Positions 24,724 through 33,935 of a stretch of DNA of 64,000 nucleotides are shown here, piece by piece. Positions within the stretch are counted from its first letter, which is position 1. Each line of letters opens with the position of its first letter. The notes beneath the pieces are model-generated. The model had not been told where the DNA came from. It saw only the letters and a program-made list of their open reading frames with translations, and made no database searches. The stretch comes from Pseudomonas putida NBRC 14164 (GTDB lineage: Bacteria; Pseudomonadota; Gammaproteobacteria; Pseudomonadales; Pseudomonadaceae), in the NCBI RefSeq assembly GCF_000412675.1, contig NC_021505.1, positions 4,210,501-4,274,500 on the forward strand, written 5' to 3'. A program made the translations under genes and the position numbers.

Positions 24724-25971
24724 ATGCGCATTCTCTGGACACTGCCCTACCTACCCTGGCCGACCACCAGCGGCAGCAAGACCCGGCAATACCACCTGAT
24801 GCGCGCACTGGCACAACAGGGCCACCGCATTACCCTGTTGGCGCAGTCGAAAATCCCCCTCAGCGATACAGCCCGCGAAGCCCTGGAGCCACTGCTCGAA
24901 CGCCTGATCGTAATGCCCCGTCGGCCGCTGCACAGCCCGCTGAACCTATTGGCTTCGCCCATCATCGACTACCCCATGCGGGCCATCATCAACGGCCTGT
25001 CCCCGTGCCTGCGGCACCGTTTCGAGCAATTGCTGGACGAACCCTGGGACGTGATCCAGATCGAGCACAGCTACAGTTTTCAACCGTTCGAGAAGGCCCT
25101 GCAGGCCCGCGGGTTGCCCTACATGCTCAGCGAACACACGCTCGAGTCGGTGATGGGCGGTGCCTGCCACGACCGGCTGCCCCTGTGGCTGCGCCCACTC
25201 AACGCCTTCGACCGCTGGCGCTACCGGCGCTGGGAACAGCGGGTGCTGTGCCAGCCCACCGAGCTGGTGGCAGTCAGCGCCCACGACGCCGAGCTGATCG
25301 CGCAGATCAGCGGGCGACCGGTGAATGTGGTGGTCAACGGTGTGGATTGTGACTTCTACCAGCACGTGGAGCCCGCGTTACACAGCCAGCGCCTGCTGTT
25401 CGTCGGCAACTTCGAATATGGCGCCAACCTTGAGGCCATCGAGTGGGCGCTGGAAGACATCATGCCGCAGGTGTGGATGAGCAACCCGGCTGTGCGCCTG
25501 GCAATAGCCGGGCATGCCCTGCCGGCCAGCTGGAAACTGCACTGGAACGACCCGCGCATCGAATGGTTCGGCTACCGCCCGGACCTGCGTGAACTGCAAA
25601 AGCGTTCGGCGCTGTTCTTCGCGCCGCTGCGCTATGCCGGGGGCTCCAAGGTAAAAATCCTGGAGGCAATGGCCGCCGGCCTACCGGTGATCACCACCGG
25701 CAAAGGCGTATCGGGCCTGACCGCAAACAACGGCGAGCACTATCTGGGCAGCGATGACGGCGACCAGCTGGCCCTGTTGATCACCCAACTGCTCAACCAG
25801 CCCTGGCGCATGAGCCAGTTGAGCGCTGCCGGCCGCCAGTTCGCCCGCCAGCGCCACGACTGGAGCGTGGCCGCCCAGCAACTGGAGAACGTGCACATGC
25901 GCCTGGCCCAGGCAGCGCCGGCCGAGGCCGCGCCGCTGGGCAGTGCCTGGCTGGGCCGCTCAGCCAAGTAG
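24724..25971 (+). CDS. Glycosyltransferase, GT4/group 1 family
   Basis: This 415-residue enzyme is of the GT-B fold. It has an N-terminal half with MRILWTLPYLPWPTTSGSKT (donor/acceptor loop) and a C-terminal half with the nucleotide-sugar signature FFAPLRYAGGSKVKILEAMA, in which the Glu of KILEAMA contacts the sugar donor. Family members transfer activated sugars to lipopolysaccharide, exopolysaccharide or lipids. The start follows a GAGG ribosome site. It stands alone, not in a polysaccharide gene cluster. The structured leader just upstream suggests RNA-level control. Confidence 0.9.
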   Translation: MRILWTLPYLPWPTTSGSKTRQYHLMRALAQQGHRITLLAQSKIPLSDTAREALEPLLERLIVMPRRPLHSPLNLLASPIIDYPMRAIINGLSPCLRHRFEQLLDEPWDVIQIEHSYSFQPFEKALQARGLPYMLSEHTLESVMGGACHDRLPLWLRPLNAFDRWRYRRWEQRVLCQPTELVAVSAHDAELIAQISGRPVNVVVNGVDCDFYQHVEPALHSQRLLFVGNFEYGANLEAIEWALEDIMPQVWMSNPAVRLAIAGHALPASWKLHWNDPRIEWFGYRPDLRELQKRSALFFAPLRYAGGSKVKILEAMAAGLPVITTGKGVSGLTANNGEHYLGSDDGDQLALLITQLLNQPWRMSQLSAAGRQFARQRHDWSVAAQQLENVHMRLAQAAPAEAAPLGSAWLGRSAK

Positions 25972-27186
25972 CTCGCTGAAGGGGATGAACGGCACGCTGT
26001 CACCCTGTTTCGGCGTGCTGCCCTCTCGCACTTCCACCAAACCCTCGGCCCACGCCGCGCTGCGCAGCACGCCGGAGCTCTGGTTCTTGTAGATACGCAC
26101 CTGGCCCTGCTCGATGCGTGCACGCAGGTACTCGCGCCGCGTGCCGGCCTTGGGCCAGTCAAAGCCTGCCGGCATGTCGAAGCGCAGCGGCGTGACATCG
26201 CCCACGCCCTGGCGACGTAACAGATAGGGCCGGGTCAGCAGGCCAAAGGTAACCAAGGTAGAGGCCGGGTTACCCGGCAGGCCGATCACTGGTACGCCCT
26301 GGAAGTGGCCGAAGGTGAGTGGCTTGCCCGGCTTGATCGCCAGCTTCCACAAGGCCAGCTCGCCCGCCTCGCGTAGGGCCGCCCCCAGGTAATCGGCCTC
26401 GCCCACCGAGACACCACCGGTAGACAAGATCAGATCAACGTCGCCCAGCGAGGCCAAACAGGCGCGCGTAAGCGCCAAATCATCCGGCAGGATGCCTGCA
26501 TCGACCACGTCGCAGCCCAGCCGCTGCAACCAGCTGACCAGCAGCCGGCGGTTGCTGTTGTAGATTTGCCCAGGCCCCAGCGGCAGGCCGGGCTCGACCA
26601 GTTCGTCACCCGTGGACAGCACCGCCACCCGCACTTTGCGCACCACGTCCAGTCGGCCGTGGCCCAGGGTCGCCGCCAGGCCCAGTTCGATCGGCCCCAG
26701 CCGGGTGCCGGCGCTCATCACCTGCTCGCCCTTGCGGGTCTCCTGGCCTTGAGGGCGGATGTTCTGATCGGCATGCAAGGGTTCGAGAAAGCGCACCCGA
26801 CCGTCTTCGGCCACTTCGGTGTTTTCCTGCATCTCGACGCAATCGGCGCCTTCAGGCACTGGCGCCCCGGTGAAGATGCGCGCGCAGGTGCCCGGCTGCA
26901 GGGGCTGCGGCGCATGGCCGGCGAAGATCCGCTGGCTGACCGGCAGTGGCTCCCCCTGCCAGTCGGCCTTGCGCAAGGCATAGCCGTCCATGGCACTGTT
27001 CGGCCAGGGCGGCAGGTCGAGCGAGGCCACCAGATCGGTGGCCAGCACGCGGCCCTCGGCCTCGGCCAACGGCAGGTTCTCGGTGTCACGGATCGGCGCC
27101 GCTTCGGCCAGCGCCAGCAGTTGCTCCAGGGCTTGCTCCACCGGCATCAGTGGCCGGGCCTGGCTAGCTTCAGCCACGGCTGTCAC
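25960..27186 (-). CDS. moeA: Molybdopterin molybdenumtransferase MoeA
   Basis: The 408-residue enzyme inserts molybdate into adenylated molybdopterin. Motifs include PPWPNSAMDGYAL (N-terminal), ILSTGGVSVGEADYLG (MPT-binding MogA-like domain) and VIGLPGNPAS. The GTG start at 27186 overlaps the end of moaB by 17 bases; an internal ATG (MPVEQALEQLL) at 27147 cannot be excluded. It forms a moaB-moeA operon for molybdenum cofactor synthesis, useful to the nitrate assimilation enzymes expected beyond the right edge. Its 3' end overlaps the convergent glycosyltransferase end by 12 bases. Confidence 0.94.
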   Translation of the reverse strand: MTAVAEASQARPLMPVEQALEQLLALAEAAPIRDTENLPLAEAEGRVLATDLVASLDLPPWPNSAMDGYALRKADWQGEPLPVSQRIFAGHAPQPLQPGTCARIFTGAPVPEGADCVEMQENTEVAEDGRVRFLEPLHADQNIRPQGQETRKGEQVMSAGTRLGPIELGLAATLGHGRLDVVRKVRVAVLSTGDELVEPGLPLGPGQIYNSNRRLLVSWLQRLGCDVVDAGILPDDLALTRACLASLGDVDLILSTGGVSVGEADYLGAALREAGELALWKLAIKPGKPLTFGHFQGVPVIGLPGNPASTLVTFGLLTRPYLLRRQGVGDVTPLRFDMPAGFDWPKAGTRREYLRARIEQGQVRIYKNQSSGVLRSAAWAEGLVEVREGSTPKQGDSVPFIPFSELLG

Positions 27187-27709
27187 AGGCCGCTGCCTGC
27201 TTCAGGTGCGCAACGAAGTTGCAGGGGCGATGGCGTGCATCGAGCTGCTCGGCCAGGATGCCGTCCCAGCCGGTGCGCACCGCATTGGTCGAGCCCGGCA
27301 GGCAGCACACCAAGGTGCCGTTGGCCAGCCCGGCCAGGGCGCGTGACTGCACGGTGGAGGTGCCGATGTCGGCCACGGAAATCTGCCGGAACAGCTCACC
27401 AAAACCGTCTACCTGCTTGTCCAGCAGGCAGGCCACCGCTTCGGGCGTGCTGTCGCGGCCGGTAAAACCGGTACCACCAGTAATCAGCACCACTTGCACG
27501 CTGTCATCGGCGATCCAGGTGGCGACCTGGGCGCGGATCTTGTACAGGTCGTCTTTCAGCAGCACGCGCTCGGCCAGGCGGTGGCCCGCTGCGCTCAGGC
27601 GGTCGACGAACAGCTGGCCAGAGGTGTCGGTGTCGAAGGTGCGGGTGTCGCTGACCGTCAGCACGGCGATGTTCAGCGCCACGAAGGGGGTATCTGCCTT
27701 GGCTTTCAT
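27170..27709 (-). CDS. moaB: Molybdenum cofactor biosynthesis protein B
   Basis: The 179-residue protein has the MoaB/MogA fold with ITGGTGFTGRDSTPEAV, the DIGTSTVQSRALAG segment and LPGSTNAVR. It functions in adenylation of molybdopterin before molybdenum insertion by MoeA, whose gene overlaps its 3' end. The start is ATG at 27709 with GGA eight bases before it. The operon promoter lies in the 187-base gap shared with the divergent lipoprotein gene. Confidence 0.94.
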   Translation of the reverse strand: MKAKADTPFVALNIAVLTVSDTRTFDTDTSGQLFVDRLSAAGHRLAERVLLKDDLYKIRAQVATWIADDSVQVVLITGGTGFTGRDSTPEAVACLLDKQVDGFGELFRQISVADIGTSTVQSRALAGLANGTLVCCLPGSTNAVRTGWDGILAEQLDARHRPCNFVAHLKQAAACDSRG

Positions 27710-27896
27710 GGGTGTCCGTCACAACAGGATGAGATGGCCGCAGTTATATCACAGCGTACCTTTGCCCGGCGTTGCGCCATCAGCCTTGCCCTGGATCAAG
27801 AAGACAGATTTGTCGCTATGCTGCACTTGGAGTGAACTTGCACTAATGTCCTGCGTCATAAATGTCATCTAGCACCATCGCACTTGGAGAAACACG

Positions 27897-28118
27897 ATGA
27901 TCAAACGGACCCTACCCGCCTTCCTGCTCGCCTTGGGCCTGGGCGCCCTCGCTGGCTGCTCGACCCCTACCGTCATCACCCTGAACGATGGCCGGGAGAT
28001 CCAGGCAACGGATAAACCCTCCTTCGACGAAGACTCCGGTTTCTACGAATTCGAGCAACTCGACGGTAAGCGCACGCGCCTGAACAAAGACCAGATCCGC
28101 ACCGTCAAAGAGCTCTGA
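27897..28118 (+). CDS. YgdI/YgdR-type small lipoprotein
   Basis: This is a 73-residue precursor with a lipoprotein signal (hydrophobic FLLALGLGALAGC, lipobox LAGC, Cys21), followed by a YgdI/YgdR SH3-like domain (STPTVITLNDGREIQATDKP, LDGKRTRLNKDQIRTVKE). It should be lipidated and anchored in the outer or inner membrane facing the periplasm. It has a GGAG ribosome site and stands alone ahead of tRNA-Pro. The function of this family is not established. Confidence 0.92.
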   Translation: MIKRTLPAFLLALGLGALAGCSTPTVITLNDGREIQATDKPSFDEDSGFYEFEQLDGKRTRLNKDQIRTVKEL

Positions 28119-28198
28119 TCAAGCACCTGTTTTGGCAAAGGCCCTTACAACAACAAGGGCTTGTGGGCAAAAACGGGATGCAGTAGGATTTTGTTCAT

Positions 28199-28275
28199 CG
28201 GAGTGTAGCGCAGCCAGGTAGCGCGTCTCGTTCGGGACGAGAAGGCCGCAGGTTCGAATCCTGTCTCTCCGACCA
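28199..28275 (+). tRNA. tRNA-Pro (anticodon CGG)
   Basis: This 77-nt sequence folds as a full cloverleaf. The anticodon stem TCTCG/CGAGA encloses the loop TTCGGGA, giving anticodon CGG (proline). The T arm is GCAGG-TTCGAAT-CCTGT and the end is ACCA, with CCA encoded. The acceptor stem CGGAGTG/CTCTCCG has one T-T mismatch at pair 6. A terminator follows at 28284-28310. Confidence 0.96.
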
Positions 28276-28283
28276 GATCCTTC

Positions 28284-28310
28284 AAAAAGCCCGCCTTGCG
28301 CGGGCTTTTT
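28284..28310 (+). terminator. Intrinsic terminator after tRNA-Pro
   Basis: AAAAAGCCCGC (28284-28294) and GCGGGCTTTTT (28300-28310) form an 11-bp stem with loop CTTGC. U tracts in both directions allow it to serve both the tRNA and the convergent chemoreceptor gene. Confidence 0.93.
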
Positions 28311-28328
28311 GTTGCCCCTGAAAAAGTG

Positions 28329-29945
28329 TCAGGCGCTCAGGCGCGAGGTTACTTCGCCCAGCTGCCCGGACAACCCATGCAGGCGGTGGCCCGCCTGCTC
28401 GGTGTGCTGCACCGACTCCTGGTTGGCCGTGGCAATGCGGGTGATTTCGATCAGGTTGCGCGAGATGTCTTCGGCCACGCTGGTCTGTTCTTCTGCCGCC
28501 GTGGCGATCTGCCGGTTCATGTCGCGGATCGCCTCTACCGCCTGGGTGATGCGCTGCAGCATCTGCCCGGCCTGCTGCACCTGCTCGGCCCCCTCTTCGC
28601 TTCGCTGCTGGCCGCTTTCGATGGCCTTGACCGCTTCAACCGCACCTGACTGCACCGCTTCGATGATCTGGTGAATCTCGGCAATCGAGGCTGCCGTGCG
28701 CTGGGCCAGGCTGCGCACCTCATCGGCCACCACCGCAAAGCCACGCCCGGCCTCGCCGGCACGGGCCGCTTCGATGGCCGCGTTCAGCGCCAGCAGGTTG
28801 GTTTGCTCGGCAATACCGCGGATCACTTCGAGCACTTTGCCGATGCGCGTGCTGTCGTGTTCCAGGTCGCGGATTACCGCCGCCGTGCCGGCGATTTCGC
28901 GGTTGACCACGCCAATGATATCGATGGTCTGCTGCATCACCTGCTCACCCGCCTGGGCACTGTGGTCGGCGTCATCCGCTGCGCGGGCAGCTTCAGCGGC
29001 ATGGCGGGCCACTTCCTGGGCGGTGGCGGACATCTCGTGCATGGCCGTGGCCACCTGGTCGGTGCGCTGGAACTGGTCATGGGTGCCGCGGGCCATGTCG
29101 CCGGCAATGCTGCGCAACTGGCCACTGGCACCTTCCAGCTCCTGGGCATTGTCCTTCAGCCGGCCGACGGTGTCGGCGAGAAAGTCGCGCAAGGTGTTGG
29201 CCGCCCGCGCCAGGCGCCCCAGCTCGTCCTCGCGGCGGCTGTCCACGCGGGCGGCAAAACGGCCCTGGCTAAGCTGCGCGACGTACTCGATCAACTGGCG
29301 GATCGGCTCGATCAGGCTGCGGTTGACCAGCCACAGGCTGAGCAGCCCCACCAGTACCGCCGAGGCCAGCATCACCAGCAAGCCCAGCCATACCGTGCGT
29401 TCGGCACTGGCGTTGATGCTGGCCGCACGCTGGCGGGCATCGGCACGCAGTTGCTCCACCAGTTCGCTCATCTGCTCACTGGCGGCGCGGTCTACACCCT
29501 TCACCGCCAGGTCGCCGGCTACCGGGTCGCCACCGGCGGCGAGGAAGGCCTGACGGCCCTGCGCATAGGCCTGGCCCAGCTGCTGGTGGCTGTCACGCAG
29601 TTGCTGCAACGGCGGCTTGAGCCTGTCGTCGCTGCTGTCGATCAGTTGCCCGAGCAATTGTTGCACCTGCTGTTCGCGGGCCTGAAACTGCTGCCAGTAC
29701 TTCTCCATCTCAGCCGGCTGGCGCCCGCGCAGCAGCACGTTCTTCCATTCCTGCACCTGGATCTTGAACTGCAGGTTAGCTTCATCAATCAATTGCGAAG
29801 CCCGCAGCGGCCCGTCCACCAACTCGGCATAACCGCGCACGCTGGACGACAAAAACTGGAAACACACCAGGGCGATCAACAGCATCGCCACCAGGCTGCC
29901 GCCGAGCAGCGAGAGAATTTGCACTCTGAGGGATTTACGCAACAT
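28329..29945 (-). CDS. Methyl-accepting chemotaxis protein
   Basis: This 538-residue receptor has an N-terminal membrane segment (about 10-32), a periplasmic helical ligand domain of roughly 150 residues (about 33-190, of the four-helix-bundle type), a second membrane segment (TVWLGLLVMLASAVLVGLLS), a HAMP domain and the signalling domain. The conserved tip reads GIAEQTNLLALNAAIEAARA followed by GEAGRGFAVVADEVR. The start MLRKSLRVQIL was chosen because it directly precedes the membrane segment. The ligand is not evident. It is monocistronic. Confidence 0.93.
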   Translation of the reverse strand: MLRKSLRVQILSLLGGSLVAMLLIALVCFQFLSSSVRGYAELVDGPLRASQLIDEANLQFKIQVQEWKNVLLRGRQPAEMEKYWQQFQAREQQVQQLLGQLIDSSDDRLKPPLQQLRDSHQQLGQAYAQGRQAFLAAGGDPVAGDLAVKGVDRAASEQMSELVEQLRADARQRAASINASAERTVWLGLLVMLASAVLVGLLSLWLVNRSLIEPIRQLIEYVAQLSQGRFAARVDSRREDELGRLARAANTLRDFLADTVGRLKDNAQELEGASGQLRSIAGDMARGTHDQFQRTDQVATAMHEMSATAQEVARHAAEAARAADDADHSAQAGEQVMQQTIDIIGVVNREIAGTAAVIRDLEHDSTRIGKVLEVIRGIAEQTNLLALNAAIEAARAGEAGRGFAVVADEVRSLAQRTAASIAEIHQIIEAVQSGAVEAVKAIESGQQRSEEGAEQVQQAGQMLQRITQAVEAIRDMNRQIATAAEEQTSVAEDISRNLIEITRIATANQESVQHTEQAGHRLHGLSGQLGEVTSRLSA

Positions 29946-30135
29946 CGTGGATCTCGAAACCGGAAGGAAAGGAATGGCGCGCATCCGCAACACCAGGTAA
30001 GACATTCCATGTCCTTGTTGGCAGGCCAAAAAAAAGCTGCCATCAAGCAATGGCAGCCAGGTCGAGCACTTACGCAACAGTTGAGCCAGATACTCTCAGG
30101 CAATTGCTACAAAATTGTTACAAACTCGCGACGCA

Positions 30136-31899
30136 TTAGCCGCTGGTGAATTGCAAGGCCGCCAGCCGCGCATACAGCGGGCTTTCCTCGACCAGCTGGC
30201 GGTGGGTACCCACCGCCACCACCCGGCCCTTGTCGATGACCGCAATGCGCTCGGCATGCTGCACCGTGGCCAGCCGATGGGCGATCACCAGCGTGGTACG
30301 CCCGGCCATCAGGCTGGGCAACGCCTGCTGGATCAAGTGTTCGCTCTGCGCGTCGAGCGCGCTGGTGGCCTCGTCCAGCAGCAGGATCGGTGCATCCACC
30401 AGCAACGCCCGGGCAATCGCCAGGCGCTGGCGTTGCCCGCCAGAAAGGCCGATGCCACCCTCGCCCAAGGGCGTCTGGTAGCCTTGCGGTAGCTGCCGGA
30501 TGAATTCGTCGGCATGGGCACCGTGCGCCGCTGCTTCGACTTCGGCCAGGGTCGCATCGGGCCGGCCATAACGGATATTGGCCTCCACCGTTCCGCGAAA
30601 CAGTGAGGGGTTTTGCGCCACCAGGGCGAACTGGCGGCGCAACTGGTCGGGGTCCAGCTCAGTCACCGGCAGGCCATCGAGCAGGATGCGCCCTTGCTGT
30701 GGGTCGTAAAAGCGCAGCAACAAATCGAACAGGGTCGACTTGCCCGCCCCCGAGGGGCCCACCAAGGCCACGGTCTGCCCGGGCTCGATAACCAGGCTCA
30801 GGCCATCGACCGCTGCCACCGAGGGCCGTGACGGGTAGGCGAACACCAATTGCTGCAACTCGATACGTCCACTGGCCCGCTGCTGCGGTAGCGCCTGCGC
30901 CACGGTGGGTGGCAGGATCGCACTGCGCGCCGCCAAAAGCTCGGCAATGCGCTCGGCCGCACCCGCTGCACGTTGCAGCTCGCCGATCACCTCACTGAGG
31001 GTGCCGAACGCGCTACCGACGATCAGGCTGTAGAACACGAACGCCGCCAGTTCGCCTGCGGAGATACGCCCGGCGATCACATCCATGCCGCCGACCCACA
31101 GCATCACCCCCACTGCCCCCAGCACCAGCACGATCACCAGGGTAATCAGCCAGGCACGCTGGGCAATCCGCTTGCGGGCCACGCCAAAGGCGGCTTCGAC
31201 CGTGTCGGCGAACCGTTCGCGGTCATGCGCCTGGTGGTTGTAGGCCTGTACCGTCTTGATCTGCCCCAGGGTCTCGGCCACGTAGCTGCCCACATCGGCC
31301 ACCCGATCCAGGCTCTGGCGCGACAGGCTGCGCACCCTGCGACCAAACAGCAGGATCGGTGCCAGCACCAGCGGCAAGGCGACCGCCACGATGCTGGTGA
31401 GCTTGGGGTTGGTGATGAACAACAGCACCACACCACCAATGACCATCAGCGCGTTGCGCAGGAACATCGACAGCGATGAGCCGATGACCGATTGCAGCAA
31501 GGTGGTGTCGGCGGTCAGCCGCGACTGGATCTCGGAACTGCGGTTGTCTTCGAAAAAGCCGGGGTGCAGCCCGATCAGGTGGTCGAACACGGCACGGCGG
31601 ATATCGGCCACGCAACGCTCGCCGATCCACGACACCAGGTAGAAACGGCTGAAGGTGCCCACCGCCAGGGCCAGCACCAGCAGCAGGAACAGGCCGATGG
31701 TCTGGTTGAGCTGGTGCGCCGAACGGGTCATGAAGCCCTGGTCTACCAGCAGGCGGATGCCCTGCCCCATGGACAGCGTGATGCCGGCAGTAACCACCAG
31801 GGCCAACAAGGCCAGCAGCACCTGTCGACGGTACGGACGAACGAACTGCCAAGCCAGGCGCAAGGCTCGGCGTTGGCGAGGGGAAACCGAATCGGGCAT
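30136..31899 (-). CDS. ABC transporter, MsbA/LmrA-type exporter (fused membrane and ATPase domains)
   Basis: The 587-residue half-transporter has six membrane segments (about residues 20-310) and a C-terminal ATPase with Walker A LVGPSGAGKSTLF, signature LSGGQRQRLAIARAL and Walker B ILLLDEATSALD. It would form a homodimeric exporter of lipids or drugs in the inner membrane. The start MPDSVSPRQRRAL was preferred; the upstream in-frame MVVCGFPAIV lacks a ribosome site. No partner genes are nearby, so the substrate is unknown. Confidence 0.9.
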   Translation of the reverse strand: MPDSVSPRQRRALRLAWQFVRPYRRQVLLALLALVVTAGITLSMGQGIRLLVDQGFMTRSAHQLNQTIGLFLLLVLALAVGTFSRFYLVSWIGERCVADIRRAVFDHLIGLHPGFFEDNRSSEIQSRLTADTTLLQSVIGSSLSMFLRNALMVIGGVVLLFITNPKLTSIVAVALPLVLAPILLFGRRVRSLSRQSLDRVADVGSYVAETLGQIKTVQAYNHQAHDRERFADTVEAAFGVARKRIAQRAWLITLVIVLVLGAVGVMLWVGGMDVIAGRISAGELAAFVFYSLIVGSAFGTLSEVIGELQRAAGAAERIAELLAARSAILPPTVAQALPQQRASGRIELQQLVFAYPSRPSVAAVDGLSLVIEPGQTVALVGPSGAGKSTLFDLLLRFYDPQQGRILLDGLPVTELDPDQLRRQFALVAQNPSLFRGTVEANIRYGRPDATLAEVEAAAHGAHADEFIRQLPQGYQTPLGEGGIGLSGGQRQRLAIARALLVDAPILLLDEATSALDAQSEHLIQQALPSLMAGRTTLVIAHRLATVQHAERIAVIDKGRVVAVGTHRQLVEESPLYARLAALQFTSG

Positions 31900-32107
31900 G
31901 GCGGCGGCTACGATGGCGGGGAAACCGCAGACTACCACTCATCCGGCAGGGGGAATGCATGCAGGTTGCTATAACGCATCGGTCTAAACAGATGATGGAG
32001 CTTTCACAGGGTTTCTGTTGGACTGTTGCTGCCGTGACACAGAAGCTGTCACAGGCCAGTCACGGCGCAGGGCTACCCTGAACTTGAACCTGAAGAGGAG
32101 ACAGTGC

Positions 32108-32281
32108 ATGAGCTTGCAGCATGGCAGTGACCACCAGAAGCCTCAGACCACCCCGCCACCCGAGGCATGCGGTTCGATCATCGACGGCAAGGGGCGCGAA
32201 GTGCCAATTACCGAGCAGATGATCCAGCAGGCCTGCAAGGCCCTGGAAGAAAGCAGGGTCGAGCGCGTACACAAAGGTTGA
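32108..32281 (+). CDS. Small conserved Pseudomonas protein (57 aa, PA1571-like)
   Basis: The protein reads MSLQHGSDHQKPQTTPPPEA and ends with GREVPITEQMIQQACKALEE plus a short basic tail. I think it belongs to a small family seen across Pseudomonas (PA1571-type), but I cannot verify it. It has a good ribosome site (AGAGGAGA) and is followed by an intrinsic terminator at 32298-32319, which supports a real single-gene unit. The Pro-rich N-terminus is likely disordered and the C-terminus is one amphipathic helix. Function unknown. Confidence 0.75.
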   Translation: MSLQHGSDHQKPQTTPPPEACGSIIDGKGREVPITEQMIQQACKALEESRVERVHKG

Positions 32282-32297
32282 TCGGCGAATTTTTTGC

Positions 32298-32319
32298 AAC
32301 CCGGCGCCTGCGCCGGGTT
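32298..32319 (+). terminator. Intrinsic terminator after the 57-aa gene
   Basis: AACCCGGCG (32298-32306) and CGCCGGGTT (32311-32319) form a 9-bp stem with a 4-base loop, followed by TTTTAT. Confidence 0.93.
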
Positions 32320-32348
32320 TTTATTGCCCGCAGGTTTGCTTGGGCCCT

Positions 32349-32466
32349 TGTGGGAGCGGCCTTGCGTCGCGAGAGGGCTGCAAAGCAGCCCCGGCAACCC
32401 GTGCCGCGCTGCTGAAATCCTGGGGCCGCTTTGCGGCCCTTTCGCGACACAAGGCCGCTCCCACAA
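32349..32466. repeat. REP pair upstream of pdxB end
   Basis: A REP unit GTGGGAGCGGCCTTGCGTCG (from 32350) and its inverted partner ending GACACAAGGCCGCTCCCAC (to 32465) flank a GC-rich spacer with a smaller CTGCAAAGCAG palindrome. It lies between the convergent 57-aa gene and pdxB. Confidence 0.85.
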
Positions 32467-32489
32467 CCGCAGATAACTCCAAAACTTGC

Positions 32490-33632
32490 TTAGACCAACT
32501 CCGCCCCCAAGGCACTCACCAGCTGCGCCAACTGCGGCGACTCCCCACGCAAGCGCACCGCCAACCCTTCAATCTCGCGCCGCGGCGGGTATTGCTTGCG
32601 CAACTGGTCGAACGCCGCACGCTGCTGCTGCGGGTCGTCACTCAGGCTGCGGCGGAAGTCGGCATCGTCGCGGCGTGGGTCGTACACGGCGCGGCACAGG
32701 GTCGCCAAGGCCCAGGCCGGGTCGGTGCTGGCATCCAGTTCGATTTGCGCCAGCGGCGGTCGGGGCAGCAAGTCGGCCAGTTGCACCTGCTCGTCCACAC
32801 CCAGGAACCGGCACAGCGCCTGGTAGATCTGCGCCGTGCCACGCTGGCGGCCGTCGAGGCTGTAGCCGGCAATGTGCGGTGAGGCCAATGTGCACAGGTC
32901 GGCCAGTTGCAGGTCGACCTGTGGCTCGCCCTCCCACACGTCCAGCACTGCATGCACGTCTTCACGGTCCAGCAGCAGCTCGCGCAGGGCGGCGTTGTCC
33001 ACCACCGGACCACGGCTGGCGTTGATCAGCCAGGCACCCGGACGCAACTGCGCCAGCTGCGCCTGGCCGAACAGGTGCCAGGTCGGGTGCTCGCCATCGC
33101 GCTGCAACGGGGTATGCAGGCTGATCACATCGCACTGTTGCACGATGGTTTCCAGGCTGACGTAGTTGCCGCCCTCGGCGGCCTGGCGTAGCGGATCGCA
33201 CACCAGCACCTTCCAGCCCAGGCCGTGCAGCACCCGCACCAGGCGGCCACCCACTTCACCCGCGCCCACCACGCCATACACCCGCTCGGGCAGTACCGCG
33301 CCATCCAGCTCGGCCAGGGTCAACAGGCTGCCCAGCACGTAGTCGACCACACCGCGGGCATTGCAGCCCGGCGCACTGCTCCAGCGAATGCCGGCTTCGG
33401 CAAAGTAGTCCAGGTCCAGGTGATCGGTACCGATGGTGCAGGTGCCGACAAAGCGTACGCGGCTGCCTTCGAGCAACTGGCGGTCGACTTTGGTTACCGA
33501 GCGCACCAGCAGGATATCGGCGTCCTTGACGCTGGCGGCATCGAGACTTCGGCCGGGGTAACGGCGGATTTCACCGAAACCCTGGAAAAAGGCATCGAGC
33601 AGCGGAATGTTCTCGTCGGCAACTATCAGCAT
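32490..33632 (-). CDS. pdxB: Erythronate-4-phosphate dehydrogenase
   Basis: The 380-residue D-2-hydroxyacid dehydrogenase-type enzyme oxidises 4-phospho-D-erythronate in the pyridoxal 5'-phosphate pathway. The NAD-binding motif is VVGAGEVGGRLVRVLHGLGW, preceded by IGTDHLDLDYF and GCNARGVVDYVL, features of PdxB. A C-terminal dimerisation domain of about 90 residues separates it from other dehydrogenases of the superfamily. AGGAG lies just before the ATG at 33632. A sulfur carrier gene lies upstream on the same strand. Confidence 0.95.
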   Translation of the reverse strand: MLIVADENIPLLDAFFQGFGEIRRYPGRSLDAASVKDADILLVRSVTKVDRQLLEGSRVRFVGTCTIGTDHLDLDYFAEAGIRWSSAPGCNARGVVDYVLGSLLTLAELDGAVLPERVYGVVGAGEVGGRLVRVLHGLGWKVLVCDPLRQAAEGGNYVSLETIVQQCDVISLHTPLQRDGEHPTWHLFGQAQLAQLRPGAWLINASRGPVVDNAALRELLLDREDVHAVLDVWEGEPQVDLQLADLCTLASPHIAGYSLDGRQRGTAQIYQALCRFLGVDEQVQLADLLPRPPLAQIELDASTDPAWALATLCRAVYDPRRDDADFRRSLSDDPQQQRAAFDQLRKQYPPRREIEGLAVRLRGESPQLAQLVSALGAELV

Positions 33633-33692
33633 GGCGCTCTCCTGTCTGGGGAACGCAGTGTAGGCGCAACGTCGGGCGTGTTCCAGAGCGCT

Positions 33693-33935
33693 TCAGTCGG
33701 CTTTCTTGCGAATCCAGTACAGGAAGGTACCGGCGTCTTCTTGCTGCTGCAGCAGTTCGTGGCCGAGGAAGTTGCAGAACTTGGGGATGTCGCGGCGGGT
33801 CGACGGGTCGGTGGCGATCACCTTGAGCAGGCCGCCGGCGGCCAGGTCGCGCACGTGCTGGTGCAGCATCATCACCGGCTCCGGGCAGTTCAGGCCGGTG
33901 GCATCGAGGATGGCGTCAGGGGTGAAATCGGTCAT
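33693..33935 (-). CDS. tusA: TusA/SirA-family sulfur carrier protein
   Basis: The 80-residue protein has the TusA motif ATGLNCPEPVMMLHQHVRDL with the sulfur-accepting Cys in CPEP. TusA relays persulfide sulfur from IscS to tRNA thiolation enzymes and other acceptors. The length matches the E. coli protein (81 aa). A GGAG ribosome site precedes the ATG. pdxB follows 60 bases downstream, so co-transcription is possible. Confidence 0.93.
   Translation of the reverse strand: MTDFTPDAILDATGLNCPEPVMMLHQHVRDLAAGGLLKVIATDPSTRRDIPKFCNFLGHELLQQQEDAGTFLYWIRKKAD

Noticed and set aside
28199..28275. tRNA-Pro as an integration site for a genomic island
   Set aside because: No integrase follows and no direct repeat of the tRNA 3' end was noticed in the window; flanking genes look like core genome.
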